Origin: Citricoccus sp. SGAir0253 | GTDB taxonomy: Bacteria; Actinomycetota; Actinomycetes; Actinomycetales; Micrococcaceae | Direction of reading: 5' to 3' | DNA: 64,000 bases | Assembly: GCF_005877055.1 (NCBI RefSeq) | Contig: NZ_CP039424.1 | Span: 2,480,001 to 2,544,000 of the forward strand | In this document: piece after piece, positions 25,632-32,709 of the stretch | Layout: each line of letters opens with the position of its first letter | Position numbering within the stretch: the first letter of the stretch is position 1 | Translations under genes and position numbers: made by a program | Notes under the pieces: model-generated | What the model saw: only the letters and a program-made list of their open reading frames with translations | What the model was told of the DNA's origin: nothing | The model's database searches: none

Positions 25632-26840
25632 TCAGGCCATGACCTCGCCCCGGGCCCAGCGCTCCCGCGCCACCGCCGACCCGAACTCCCGCACCGCGTA
25701 GTAGCGGGCGTCGACGACCACCGTCCGCGCGCGTGAGCGGACCTCACTGCCGTGGACGCGGCGGTCCAGGGCGGTATCCACGTAGGCGGCTGCGAGCTGC
25801 TCGGCAGCCCGGTCCAGGCCGTAGCGGCGCTGCACCAGTTCCCGTCCGAGGTCTCCCAGACGGCGGCGCAGGGATTCCGAGCCGGCCAGTGCCTCCAGGG
25901 CGCCGGCCAGGTCCCGCACTCCCGCGCCCTGGCGGCCGAACCAACCACGCGTGACGAACCCGGCCACGCTGTCCTCGTCCACCAGCCTCCAGAAGCCCCC
26001 CTCTCCGTGCACCACGAGCGGCTTGGCGTGGGCCAGCCCCCTGAGGGCCGAGGAGCCCATGCCGATGACGATGTCCGCCGCCTCGTAGATCGACGCGGAG
26101 TCCGGCGGCACGTCCACCGGCTGCACCACGGTCCACCCATGGTGTGCGTTGACGGCGGCGGCGCGTCGCTCCACCGTCCCCCGGCCCTCTCCGTCACCGG
26201 CGATCAGCAGCCGGACCGGGCGGGTGGCCGCCATCCGGTCTGCCACCCGGATGGCCTCCAGCACCGCCTGCAGCCGCTCCAGTTCCGGCGTCAGTCCGGC
26301 CACGACCACGATGGCCAGGGCACCTCCCGGCACCTCCCACCGCTTGCGCGCCGCGGCCGTGCCGACATATCCGCCCGGCCGGTGCAGCTCCAGGTCCACG
26401 GGCGGCTCCACCAGGTGGGTCCGGTGGCCCCGCGCGGTCATGCGGCGGTGCAGCTCTGGGGTCCCGACGACGACCGGCAGGCGCGGGGGCACGAGGGAAG
26501 GCACGTCCGTGGGGCTGAGCGACACGAGTGCGGGCAGGTTCCCGAAGCAGCCGAGGGTCGTCCTGAGGCCCGGCTGCCATCCGTAGACATGCAGCATGTC
26601 CGGCCGCACCTCGCGCACCACGCGTGCCAACCGCCGGGACCAGGACGGTCGCGGGTCATCCGGAGCCGGGGCCGCCACCCAGTCCAGGCCGGCGTCCCGC
26701 GCGACCTCGGCCAGCGCTCCCGGCGGGGCATAGACCACGGGACGATGGCCATACCCCCGCATCGCGCAGGCGAGGTCTACGGCGCTGGCCCGGCCACCAC
26801 CGCCCCCTCCGGGCGGACGGGGACAGACGAGGACCTTCAT
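25632..26840 (-). CDS. Glycosyltransferase family 4-like protein
   Basis: GT-B fold glycosyltransferase. ATG 26840 with AAGGAG ribosome site. N-terminal Rossmann half starts K-V-L-V-C-P-R-P-P-G-G-G-G-G-G (Gly-rich loop where GT4 enzymes have G-G-x-x). The C-terminal half has V-V-A-G-L-T-P-E-L-E-R, L-L-I-A-G-D-G-E-G-R, A-D-I-V-I-G-M-G-S-S-A-L-R-G and A-K-P-L-V-V-H-G-E-G-G-F-W. The E-x7-E pattern of classical GT4 is not visible, as in the G-M-G-S-S-A-L subgroup. 402 aa. Third protein-coding step of a minus-strand operon after the sugar transferase and DegT genes; 30 nt behind the latter. Sugar unknown. Confidence 0.82.
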   Translation of the reverse strand: MKVLVCPRPPGGGGGGRASAVDLACAMRGYGHRPVVYAPPGALAEVARDAGLDWVAAPAPDDPRPSWSRRLARVVREVRPDMLHVYGWQPGLRTTLGCFGNLPALVSLSPTDVPSLVPPRLPVVVGTPELHRRMTARGHRTHLVEPPVDLELHRPGGYVGTAAARKRWEVPGGALAIVVVAGLTPELERLQAVLEAIRVADRMAATRPVRLLIAGDGEGRGTVERRAAAVNAHHGWTVVQPVDVPPDSASIYEAADIVIGMGSSALRGLAHAKPLVVHGEGGFWRLVDEDSVAGFVTRGWFGRQGAGVRDLAGALEALAGSESLRRRLGDLGRELVQRRYGLDRAAEQLAAAYVDTALDRRVHGSEVRSRARTVVVDARYYAVREFGSAVARERWARGEVMA

Positions 26841-26870
26841 GGCGGGACTCCTTCCATGTCACGTCACCGT

Positions 26871-28043
26871 CTAGGAGCCGTGGGGATCCGGGCGGCGACG
26901 CGGTGCCTCGGCCGCCGCCAGCAGGCTCGCGCAGACCCGCACGTGCTCCTCCGCCGTCATGGTGTGGAACACCGGCAGGACGATCGTGCTTCCGGCCAGT
27001 CGCTCGGTCACCGGCAGGGGCCGGACGCGGCCGGAGTGACCGGCGTAGGCGTCCTGGAGATGGACGGCCATGATGCCGCGCCGCGCGGAGATGCCGTCCG
27101 CCGAGAGCCACTCGAGGAGCTCCTCACGGTCCAGGGGGAACTCGGGCAGCACCTCCACCCAGCAGGACTGGACGTTCGACGTGCCGTACTGGGGATCCCG
27201 GACCAGGCGCAGTCCCGCGACCGAGGCGAACACGTCCCGGTAGTCGGCCGCGAGCGCCCGACGTCGCCGGACCATCTCGGGCAGCTTGCCGAGCTGGACC
27301 AGGCCGACCGCGGCCTGCAGGTCGGTCATGCGGTAGCTGAACCCGATCTCCGGATACCGCTCGCGAGGCGGCAGGGCCTGGGCGAGCGGCTCCGGGGAGG
27401 AGGGATCCATCGAGTGCTCCCGCAGGCGCCGCGCCCGGGCCGCCCACCCCGGGTTGTCGGTCGTGAGCATGCCGCCCTCACCGGTCGTCAGGACGGCGCG
27501 CGCATCGAAGGACCAGGCCGTGATGTCCGCGCCGGCGCCCACCGGTCGGCCCCGGTACGTTGATCCCGCACTGCCGGCCGCGTCCTCGACGAGGGCGAGG
27601 GAATGCCGGTCGCACAACTCGCGCAGGGGAGCCAGGTCCACCGGCAGGCCGCCCTGGTCCACGGCGACGATGGCCGTGGTCCGCGGCGTGATGACCTCGT
27701 CCACCGTGGCAGCCGTGACGGTACCGGTCTCGAGGTCGACATCGGCGAACACCGGCCGCGCACCCACGTAGGTCACGGCATTCGAGGTCGCCACGAACGA
27801 CAACGAGGGGACGATCACGTCATCGCCGGGCTGCACCCCGGCGACGAGTAGTGCAACGTGGAGTGCCGCCGTCCCGGAGGACATGGCCACCCCGAGCGAC
27901 ACGCCCTGCGCCGCGGCGAAGGCCCGTTCGAACTCCGCGGTCCGCGGTCCCTGTGCCATCCACCCGGAGTCCATGACCCTGATGACGGCGTCGGTCTCCC
28001 CGCGACCGAGCCAGGGCCTCATGACGCTGATCCGGTCGCTCAC
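26871..28043 (-). CDS. DegT/DnrJ/EryC1-family protein lacking the PLP lysine
   Basis: Fold type I aminotransferase family that normally aminates keto-sugar nucleotides with PLP. 390 aa, normal length, with M-S-S-G-T-A-A-L-H near residue 54, V-E-D-A-A-G-S-A-G near 157 (Asp for the PLP ring) and T-T-G-E-G-G-M. The lysine that should form the Schiff base, in S-F-H-P-R-K-x-x-T-T-G-E-G, is Ala: the segment reads W-S-F-D-A-R-A-V-L-T-T-G-E-G-G (A183, codon GCC). So it should not be a normal aminotransferase. It could be a dead regulator, a structural partner, or use another chemistry. The GTG start overlaps the TGA of a 32-codon gene; no ribosome site, so coupled. Confidence 0.85.
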   Translation of the reverse strand: MSDRISVMRPWLGRGETDAVIRVMDSGWMAQGPRTAEFERAFAAAQGVSLGVAMSSGTAALHVALLVAGVQPGDDVIVPSLSFVATSNAVTYVGARPVFADVDLETGTVTAATVDEVITPRTTAIVAVDQGGLPVDLAPLRELCDRHSLALVEDAAGSAGSTYRGRPVGAGADITAWSFDARAVLTTGEGGMLTTDNPGWAARARRLREHSMDPSSPEPLAQALPPRERYPEIGFSYRMTDLQAAVGLVQLGKLPEMVRRRRALAADYRDVFASVAGLRLVRDPQYGTSNVQSCWVEVLPEFPLDREELLEWLSADGISARRGIMAVHLQDAYAGHSGRVRPLPVTERLAGSTIVLPVFHTMTAEEHVRVCASLLAAAEAPRRRPDPHGS

Positions 28044-28138
28044 GTCGAGACCGACGTTCTCGCCCCCGGGGCGGCAGGCCCGGGATCTACGGAGGGGGGT
28101 GGGGCGGCAGGGACAGAGGTGTCGATGGCGAGACTCAT
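28040..28138 (-). CDS. 32-codon gene bridging the sugar transferase and DegT genes
   Basis: ATG 28138 overlaps the last base of the sugar transferase stop (TGATG), and its TGA overlaps the GTG of the DegT gene (GTGA). It encodes M-S-L-A-I-D-T-S-V-P-A, then a Pro/Ala-rich stretch ending R-T-S-V-S-T. No homologue recognised, no membrane segment. The exact joints on both sides suggest it is translated, at least to carry ribosomes into the DegT start, which has no ribosome site. The peptide itself may have no role. Confidence 0.45.
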   Translation of the reverse strand: MSLAIDTSVPAAPPPSVDPGPAAPGARTSVST

Positions 28139-29700
28139 CAGGATGCTCCCTCGGGACGGATCATGACGCGGACGGTGCGCCACATGATCGAGAGATCGCC
28201 CAGGACGGACCAGTCCTCGGCGTGACGGGGATCGGGCCGCACGTTCTCGGCCCACTCGAGGCCGGACCGACGGCTGACCTGCCATGGGCCCGTCATCCCG
28301 GGCGTGATGTCGAGCCGGTGGCGCTCCGGGCCGGCGGAGGTGGTGACCTCCAGCGGCATCGAGGGCGGCGGTCCCACGATGGACATGTCCCCGCGCAGCA
28401 CGTTCCAGAACTGGGGCACATCGTCCAGGGAGTGCCGGCGCAGCACCCGCCCGACCCGGGTGACCCGCGGGTCCTGGCGGGGCGTGGACAGGGACCCCTC
28501 CACCTCGCCGGTGGCCTGCGGCGTCGCCCGCTCCTCCCCGGTGGCCACCAGGGTGCGGAACTTGTACATCCGGAAGGGCCTGCCCTGGCGGCCAGTGCGC
28601 GTCTGGGCGAGGATCACCCCGCCCGGGGAGTCCCGCCGGACCAGCACGGCGATCACGGCGAACAGCGGCAGCATCACCAGCAGGGCCAGGGAGGCGATGA
28701 CCACGTCCATGGCCCTCTTGACCACGTGCCGGGCCCCCTCGGAGGCCGACTGGCCCACGTGCACCAGGGGCAGGCCCCCCACCGTCCGGACACGGCTCGG
28801 CGGTCCCGGGACACCGGTCACCAGGGGCGCGAGGATGATCGCGACCCCGGTGGGTCCCACGGCCCGCGTGAGCTCGCGGACGACCCGGCTGTCGCCGCAC
28901 GGCGGGCCGGTGATGACCAGGGCTTCCGCCCGGAGGTCCCGGACGGCCCCCTCGGCCTCCTCGAGGCCCACGTAGCATGCCGCGCGGTGGACCTCTCCCC
29001 AGTCCTGGACGGCGTCGTCGAGGGTGACCTCTCCGTCGAGGACGACACCCACCACCCTGTAGGCGCCTGCGGCCTCCCGCTCCACGAGGCGCACCACGGA
29101 CCGCACGTCCGCAGGCGGGCCCACGACCACGACGTCCGAGAGGTCGTGGCCCTGCCGCCGACGTCTTCGCAGCCAGGACCGCCAGGACCATCTCCCGGCC
29201 AGGAGCCCGGCCAGCCCTAGGGGGAACAGGAGGACCAGCAGGGCACGGACACCGGTCCCGGGTCCCAGCACGCCCACGACGGCGACCATGCCTGCCGCCG
29301 CGGCGGTCCCGACGAGCACCCGCCGGTACTCGACGGTCCCGATGCCGACCTCCCACGGCGACCGGGTGCCGGACAGCTGGAGCATGGTGGCCCACAGCAG
29401 CGTGACGATGGCGACCATCCCCGGTGAGGGTGCCCCGCCTGCCGGCCCGGTGACCGAGTACAGCGGCCCTACCAGGCCGGCAGCGGCCACGACGACCGCC
29501 AGGTCCGTGACCAGGACCCGGCGGACGTAGCTCCGCTGCCAGTCGACGGCACGGAGGCCAGTGCCCACCAGCCCGCGGGGGGACAGGGCGAGGGACGAGG
29601 ATGCATCGGGCCCTCCGGACGCCTGCTGGTCCCTCCCCGACCGGGGCGGCGTGGCCGACACCGGGAGACAGGAGGGGTGCCGGGCGGAGATGAGGGCCAT
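28138..29700 (-). CDS. Polyprenyl-phosphate sugar-1-phosphate transferase (WbaP/WcaJ-type)
   Basis: Integral membrane enzyme that puts the first sugar phosphate on undecaprenyl phosphate for polysaccharide synthesis. 520 aa from ATG 29700 with GGCGGGAG upstream. Four N-terminal helices (first V-L-V-T-D-L-A-V-V-V-A-A-A), a nucleotide-binding-like middle part (V-V-V-V-G-P-P-A-D-V), then the catalytic module: K-R-A-M-D-V-V-I-A-S with its membrane hairpin, M-Y-K-F-R-T, L-D-D-V-P-Q-F-W-N-V-L-R-G-D-M-S-I-V-G-P-P-P and I-T-P-G-M-T-G-P-W-Q-V-S. The usual Asp-Glu dyad (D-E-L-P-Q) is Asp-Asp (D426-D427) and the usual G-P-R-P is G-P-P-P. First gene of the operon. Confidence 0.9.
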   Translation of the reverse strand: MALISARHPSCLPVSATPPRSGRDQQASGGPDASSSLALSPRGLVGTGLRAVDWQRSYVRRVLVTDLAVVVAAAGLVGPLYSVTGPAGGAPSPGMVAIVTLLWATMLQLSGTRSPWEVGIGTVEYRRVLVGTAAAAGMVAVVGVLGPGTGVRALLVLLFPLGLAGLLAGRWSWRSWLRRRRRQGHDLSDVVVVGPPADVRSVVRLVEREAAGAYRVVGVVLDGEVTLDDAVQDWGEVHRAACYVGLEEAEGAVRDLRAEALVITGPPCGDSRVVRELTRAVGPTGVAIILAPLVTGVPGPPSRVRTVGGLPLVHVGQSASEGARHVVKRAMDVVIASLALLVMLPLFAVIAVLVRRDSPGGVILAQTRTGRQGRPFRMYKFRTLVATGEERATPQATGEVEGSLSTPRQDPRVTRVGRVLRRHSLDDVPQFWNVLRGDMSIVGPPPSMPLEVTTSAGPERHRLDITPGMTGPWQVSRRSGLEWAENVRPDPRHAEDWSVLGDLSIMWRTVRVMIRPEGAS

Positions 29701-29766
29701 GGGTGAACTCCCGCCGGGTGAGAGGGGTCCGGGCCGGCCCGCGGCTGGCTCCTGCGGACCCCCGGT

Positions 29767-29783
29767 GGTTGCCGCGGGCAACC
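29767..29783. promoter_or_regulatory. Palindrome GGTTGCC-GCG-GGCAACC, possible operator
   Basis: 7-bp perfect arms with a 3-nt centre, lying within the predicted leader of the sugar transferase gene, 16 nt past its -10 candidate. Confidence 0.3.
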
Positions 29784-29798
29784 TTGGTTGACACCCCG

Positions 29799-29804
29799 AG
29801 CGTA
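29799..29804 (-). promoter_or_regulatory. Candidate -10 box TACGCT of the sugar transferase operon
   Basis: Minus-strand TACGCT with no consensus -35; the shared motif begins 34 nt upstream. Leader of about 90 nt. Confidence 0.35.
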
Positions 29805-29838
29805 GGTTTCCACCTCGTCCTCCACACCCGTAGGCCGA

Positions 29839-29858
29839 TACTCGATTGCCCCGTGGTC
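29839..29858. promoter_or_regulatory. Copy 2 of the shared 20-bp motif
   Basis: TACTCGATTGCCCCGTGGTC, 17 of 20 identical to 22105-22124. It points away from the operon it precedes, while copy 1 points towards its gene. Confidence 0.35.
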
Positions 29859-29993
29859 TCCACGTAGGGCGTGTCCCGCCGCTCCCTAGCTCCACCCGCG
29901 AGCCATCGGGGCCGCGGTCCCTCCGTGCGACTCCCGGCCTCCACGCGGACGGGGCCGGCCCCGGGTCGCCCAGAGGACCCGCACGGGACACGA

Positions 29994-30039
29994 CGACGGC
30001 GTGGCCGGCGCCCGCACGGGAGCGGCGGCCACGCCGTCG
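29994..30039. terminator. Hairpin after the LuxR-type regulator pair
   Basis: 14-bp perfect arms 29994-30007 / 30026-30039 with an 18-nt loop, extended by a further imperfect stem outside; 12 nt past the regulator's stop on the minus strand. Confidence 0.6.
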
Positions 30040-30051
30040 GTCGTGCCCGGG

Positions 30052-32709
30052 CTAGGCGGGCAGGTCCCGCAGCTCGGAGCGGTCGGAGATGCCCAGCTTG
30101 GTGAACACCCGGTACAGGTGGCCCTCCACGGTGCGCTGCGAGACGAACAACCTCTCGGCCACCTCCGCGTTGCTCAGCCCGGCCGCCGCGAGGTCCACGA
30201 TCTCCTGCTCGCGGGCCGTGAGCTCGCCCAGGGCCAGGGCCCCGGCCACGTACGGCGGGAACCACAGTCCGCTCCTGACCTGCAGCCGCTTCAGGTGGCG
30301 CAGGGCCTCGCCGCGGCGGCGCAGGTCTCCGCCGGCGTGGTGGAGGAGCACGAGCCGGGACCACGCCACGGCGGCCGGCAGGACCTCCCCGGCCACGGCC
30401 ATCTCCTCGGCGGCCGCGGCCAGCCCCCGTGGGTCCTCCGCGAGCGCCGGGTCGAGGACCCGCACCAGGGCCTCGGACCGGGGACCGTCCATCCCCGCGC
30501 AGGTCCGGTGCAGCCGGGCCATGACCCCGTCGTCCTCGGCCTGGGGCGCCCGCAGCAGCAGCAGGGTGTACAGGATCTCCCGCCGCACCACGGGATCCTG
30601 TTCCAGGCGCGGGTCGTCGAGGATCCGGCGCCATAGCGGCTGGTGGTCGTCGGCGTACTCCCGGGTCCGGTCCTGGGCCAGGCTGAACAGGGCCAGGGCC
30701 AGCAGCCAGCGTCCCCGGGAGCCCTGCTGGGCTCGGCGTGCCCGTTCCTCCACGCGGAGGTCCTGCGGTACCGGGGACAGGGCGGCCCGGTGGGGGGCCA
30801 GCGCCGCCTCGGCCAGCAGGAGCAGCTGGGCCGGGTCGTGGTGGCGGAGCTCCACGACCGCGTCCCGGAGCCGGGCCACGGTCGAGGTGCTGCCGCCGTG
30901 CGAGGAGTCGACCAGAGCGCGCAGGGCCAGCACGGTGCCGGAGCGCTGGTACCAGTGGCGGGGCGCGAGCCGTTCCTGCTCGTCCAGGACCCGGCGGGCC
31001 TCCTCCAGGTGCCCGGCCGTCGTGTGGCTCAGGACCAGGTGGACGAGCGCGTAGTTCCCGAACCGCGCCGAGAAGGCGGGGGTGCTGGTGGCCAGCCCGT
31101 ACGCCCTCCGGGCGGCCTCGATCGCCTCGGCGCTCCGGCCGGCGAGGCCCAGCAGGTCGGACTCCAGCACGAGCAGGATCGCCCGGGTGCCGTCCTCCGT
31201 GGCGGGGTCCTCGACCAGCGCGCGCGCCCGCTCGAGCAGCTCCTCGCGGCGGTCGTCCACGTCCTCCTCGCCCAGCAGCTCCACCAGCCCGGCGAGGGGC
31301 GCGGGCAGTCCGGGATCGGCCCCGCCCCGGGCGCGGACCCCGGCGACCGCGGGCGGCAGTGCCGCCCACGCGTGCGGTGCCTGGCCGGTGCGTACGCGGT
31401 CCATCGCGAGCAGGGAGTAGGCCTCGATCCGGTAGGCGGGGTCGGGCGCCCGCGCCGCCAGCTCCTCGAGCTCGGCCCGGGCCGTCCAGGTGCGTCCGGA
31501 GACGAGCATCAGCTCGGCCACCAGGAGCGCCGCGCGCGGGTCCCGGCTCCCGGCCAGTGCCGGGGCCAGGGCCCGGGCGGTCGGCCAGTCCTTCGCCCCC
31601 AGGGCCCGGTAGCCGGCCCCGACGACGGCCTCCTCCGGCACCTCCCGGCCGCACTCCAGGGCCCACAGGACCGACCGCGCGGTGGGCGGCTGCCCGTCGT
31701 CCCCGCCGGCGGACTCCCACCGGGCGTACAGGTCTGCGCTGCGGCCCGGCGGCACGCACGTGCGGAGCACCTCCGCGTGCAGGGCCGCGGACAGTTCCAC
31801 GCGGTCGGCCCCCGTGCCCCGCACGAGTCCGGCCTCCAGCAGGTCCGGGACGTGGTCGCCGGCCACCGCGCGCAGCCGGGCGCGGGGCATCGGCCCGGCC
31901 AGGGCCAGCAGCTCGAGGGTCTCCCGCTCGCCCGGCAGCAGGGAGGCGTGCATCGACTCCACGGTGTCCACGAGCCGCACGTCCGGCTCCGGCGCGGCGC
32001 GCAGCAGGATCCAGGGGGTGGGGTGGCCGGGCATCGCCGGCCCGTCCGGGGCCGGGACCAGCACCCCCTGCTCCCGGGCGGACTCGAGGAAGGCGGCGGT
32101 GAGGCGCGGGTTGCCCCCCGTCATGCCGTGGATGGTGCGGACGGTCCCCTCGGTCAGGGGGGCGCCGACCGCCCGCTCGCACTGGCGCCGCACCCGCTCC
32201 GGGCAGGCCGGCTCCATGCGCACCGTGGCCAGGAGCCCCGTGTCCGCCAGCGCGGCGATGCCCGACTCCCGGCCCAGCGATCCCGTCCCGATGGCCACCA
32301 GGGTGGCCGCGCGGTTCTGCACCAGCTGGGCGAGCACGAAGGCGCTCGCGGCGTCGAGGTACTGCACGTCCACCACCACGATCACGGGCGAGGTGTCCAG
32401 CAACTGCAGCGCCCGCAGGACTGCCACGGGCGAGTCCAGGTCGTCCAGCCCGGTCAGCAGCGGCACCAGCGCCCCGTACGGCACCTCGCGCAGCGACTGG
32501 CTGCACTGCACCGTGAGCACCCGGTCGGACAACTCCGCCAGGTCCAGGGCGGCCCGGACGAGGGAGGACTTCCCCGTCCCGGGACCGCCGAGGACCACGG
32601 CGCCGGCCTCCCGGCCCCCGCGGAGCACGTCCAGCAGCGACTTCAGCTCGGGGCTGTCCGCGGGGACCGCGCTGCGCGGTCCCCGCAGCCCCGTCGTCGC
32701 CTGCCTCAT
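30052..32709 (-). CDS. LuxR-family ATPase regulator (LAL-type), intact P-loop, 885 aa
   Basis: Large transcription regulator: N-terminal AAA/STAND-type ATPase, long helical (TPR-like) middle, C-terminal LuxR DNA-binding domain. Walker A L-G-G-P-G-T-G-K-S-S near residue 40, Walker-B-like V-I-V-V-V-D-V-Q-Y-L-D near 110. C-terminal HTH L-T-A-R-E-Q-E-I-V-D-L-A-A-A-G-L-S-N-A-E with Q-R-T-V-E-G-H-L-Y-R-V-F-T-K-L. The ATG at 32709 overlaps the stop of the preceding regulator gene (ATGA), so the two are coupled and may act together. Lies head-on to the divergent end of the polysaccharide operon; control of that operon is inference. Confidence 0.85.
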   Translation of the reverse strand: MRQATTGLRGPRSAVPADSPELKSLLDVLRGGREAGAVVLGGPGTGKSSLVRAALDLAELSDRVLTVQCSQSLREVPYGALVPLLTGLDDLDSPVAVLRALQLLDTSPVIVVVDVQYLDAASAFVLAQLVQNRAATLVAIGTGSLGRESGIAALADTGLLATVRMEPACPERVRRQCERAVGAPLTEGTVRTIHGMTGGNPRLTAAFLESAREQGVLVPAPDGPAMPGHPTPWILLRAAPEPDVRLVDTVESMHASLLPGERETLELLALAGPMPRARLRAVAGDHVPDLLEAGLVRGTGADRVELSAALHAEVLRTCVPPGRSADLYARWESAGGDDGQPPTARSVLWALECGREVPEEAVVGAGYRALGAKDWPTARALAPALAGSRDPRAALLVAELMLVSGRTWTARAELEELAARAPDPAYRIEAYSLLAMDRVRTGQAPHAWAALPPAVAGVRARGGADPGLPAPLAGLVELLGEEDVDDRREELLERARALVEDPATEDGTRAILLVLESDLLGLAGRSAEAIEAARRAYGLATSTPAFSARFGNYALVHLVLSHTTAGHLEEARRVLDEQERLAPRHWYQRSGTVLALRALVDSSHGGSTSTVARLRDAVVELRHHDPAQLLLLAEAALAPHRAALSPVPQDLRVEERARRAQQGSRGRWLLALALFSLAQDRTREYADDHQPLWRRILDDPRLEQDPVVRREILYTLLLLRAPQAEDDGVMARLHRTCAGMDGPRSEALVRVLDPALAEDPRGLAAAAEEMAVAGEVLPAAVAWSRLVLLHHAGGDLRRRGEALRHLKRLQVRSGLWFPPYVAGALALGELTAREQEIVDLAAAGLSNAEVAERLFVSQRTVEGHLYRVFTKLGISDRSELRDLPA

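Larger units (their letters stand above)
29701..30051. other. Regulatory region upstream of the polysaccharide operon
   Basis: No gene that I can support. It contains the leader and -10 candidate of the sugar transferase gene, a GGTTGCC/GGCAACC palindrome, copy 2 of the shared 20-bp motif, and the terminator of the regulator pair. Confidence 0.6.

Noticed and set aside
28040-32506. 1488-codon minus-strand open frame across the sugar transferase and LuxR genes
   Set aside because: Composition is Arg/Pro/Gly-rich and it overlaps real genes in another frame; only its last 33 codons have independent support.
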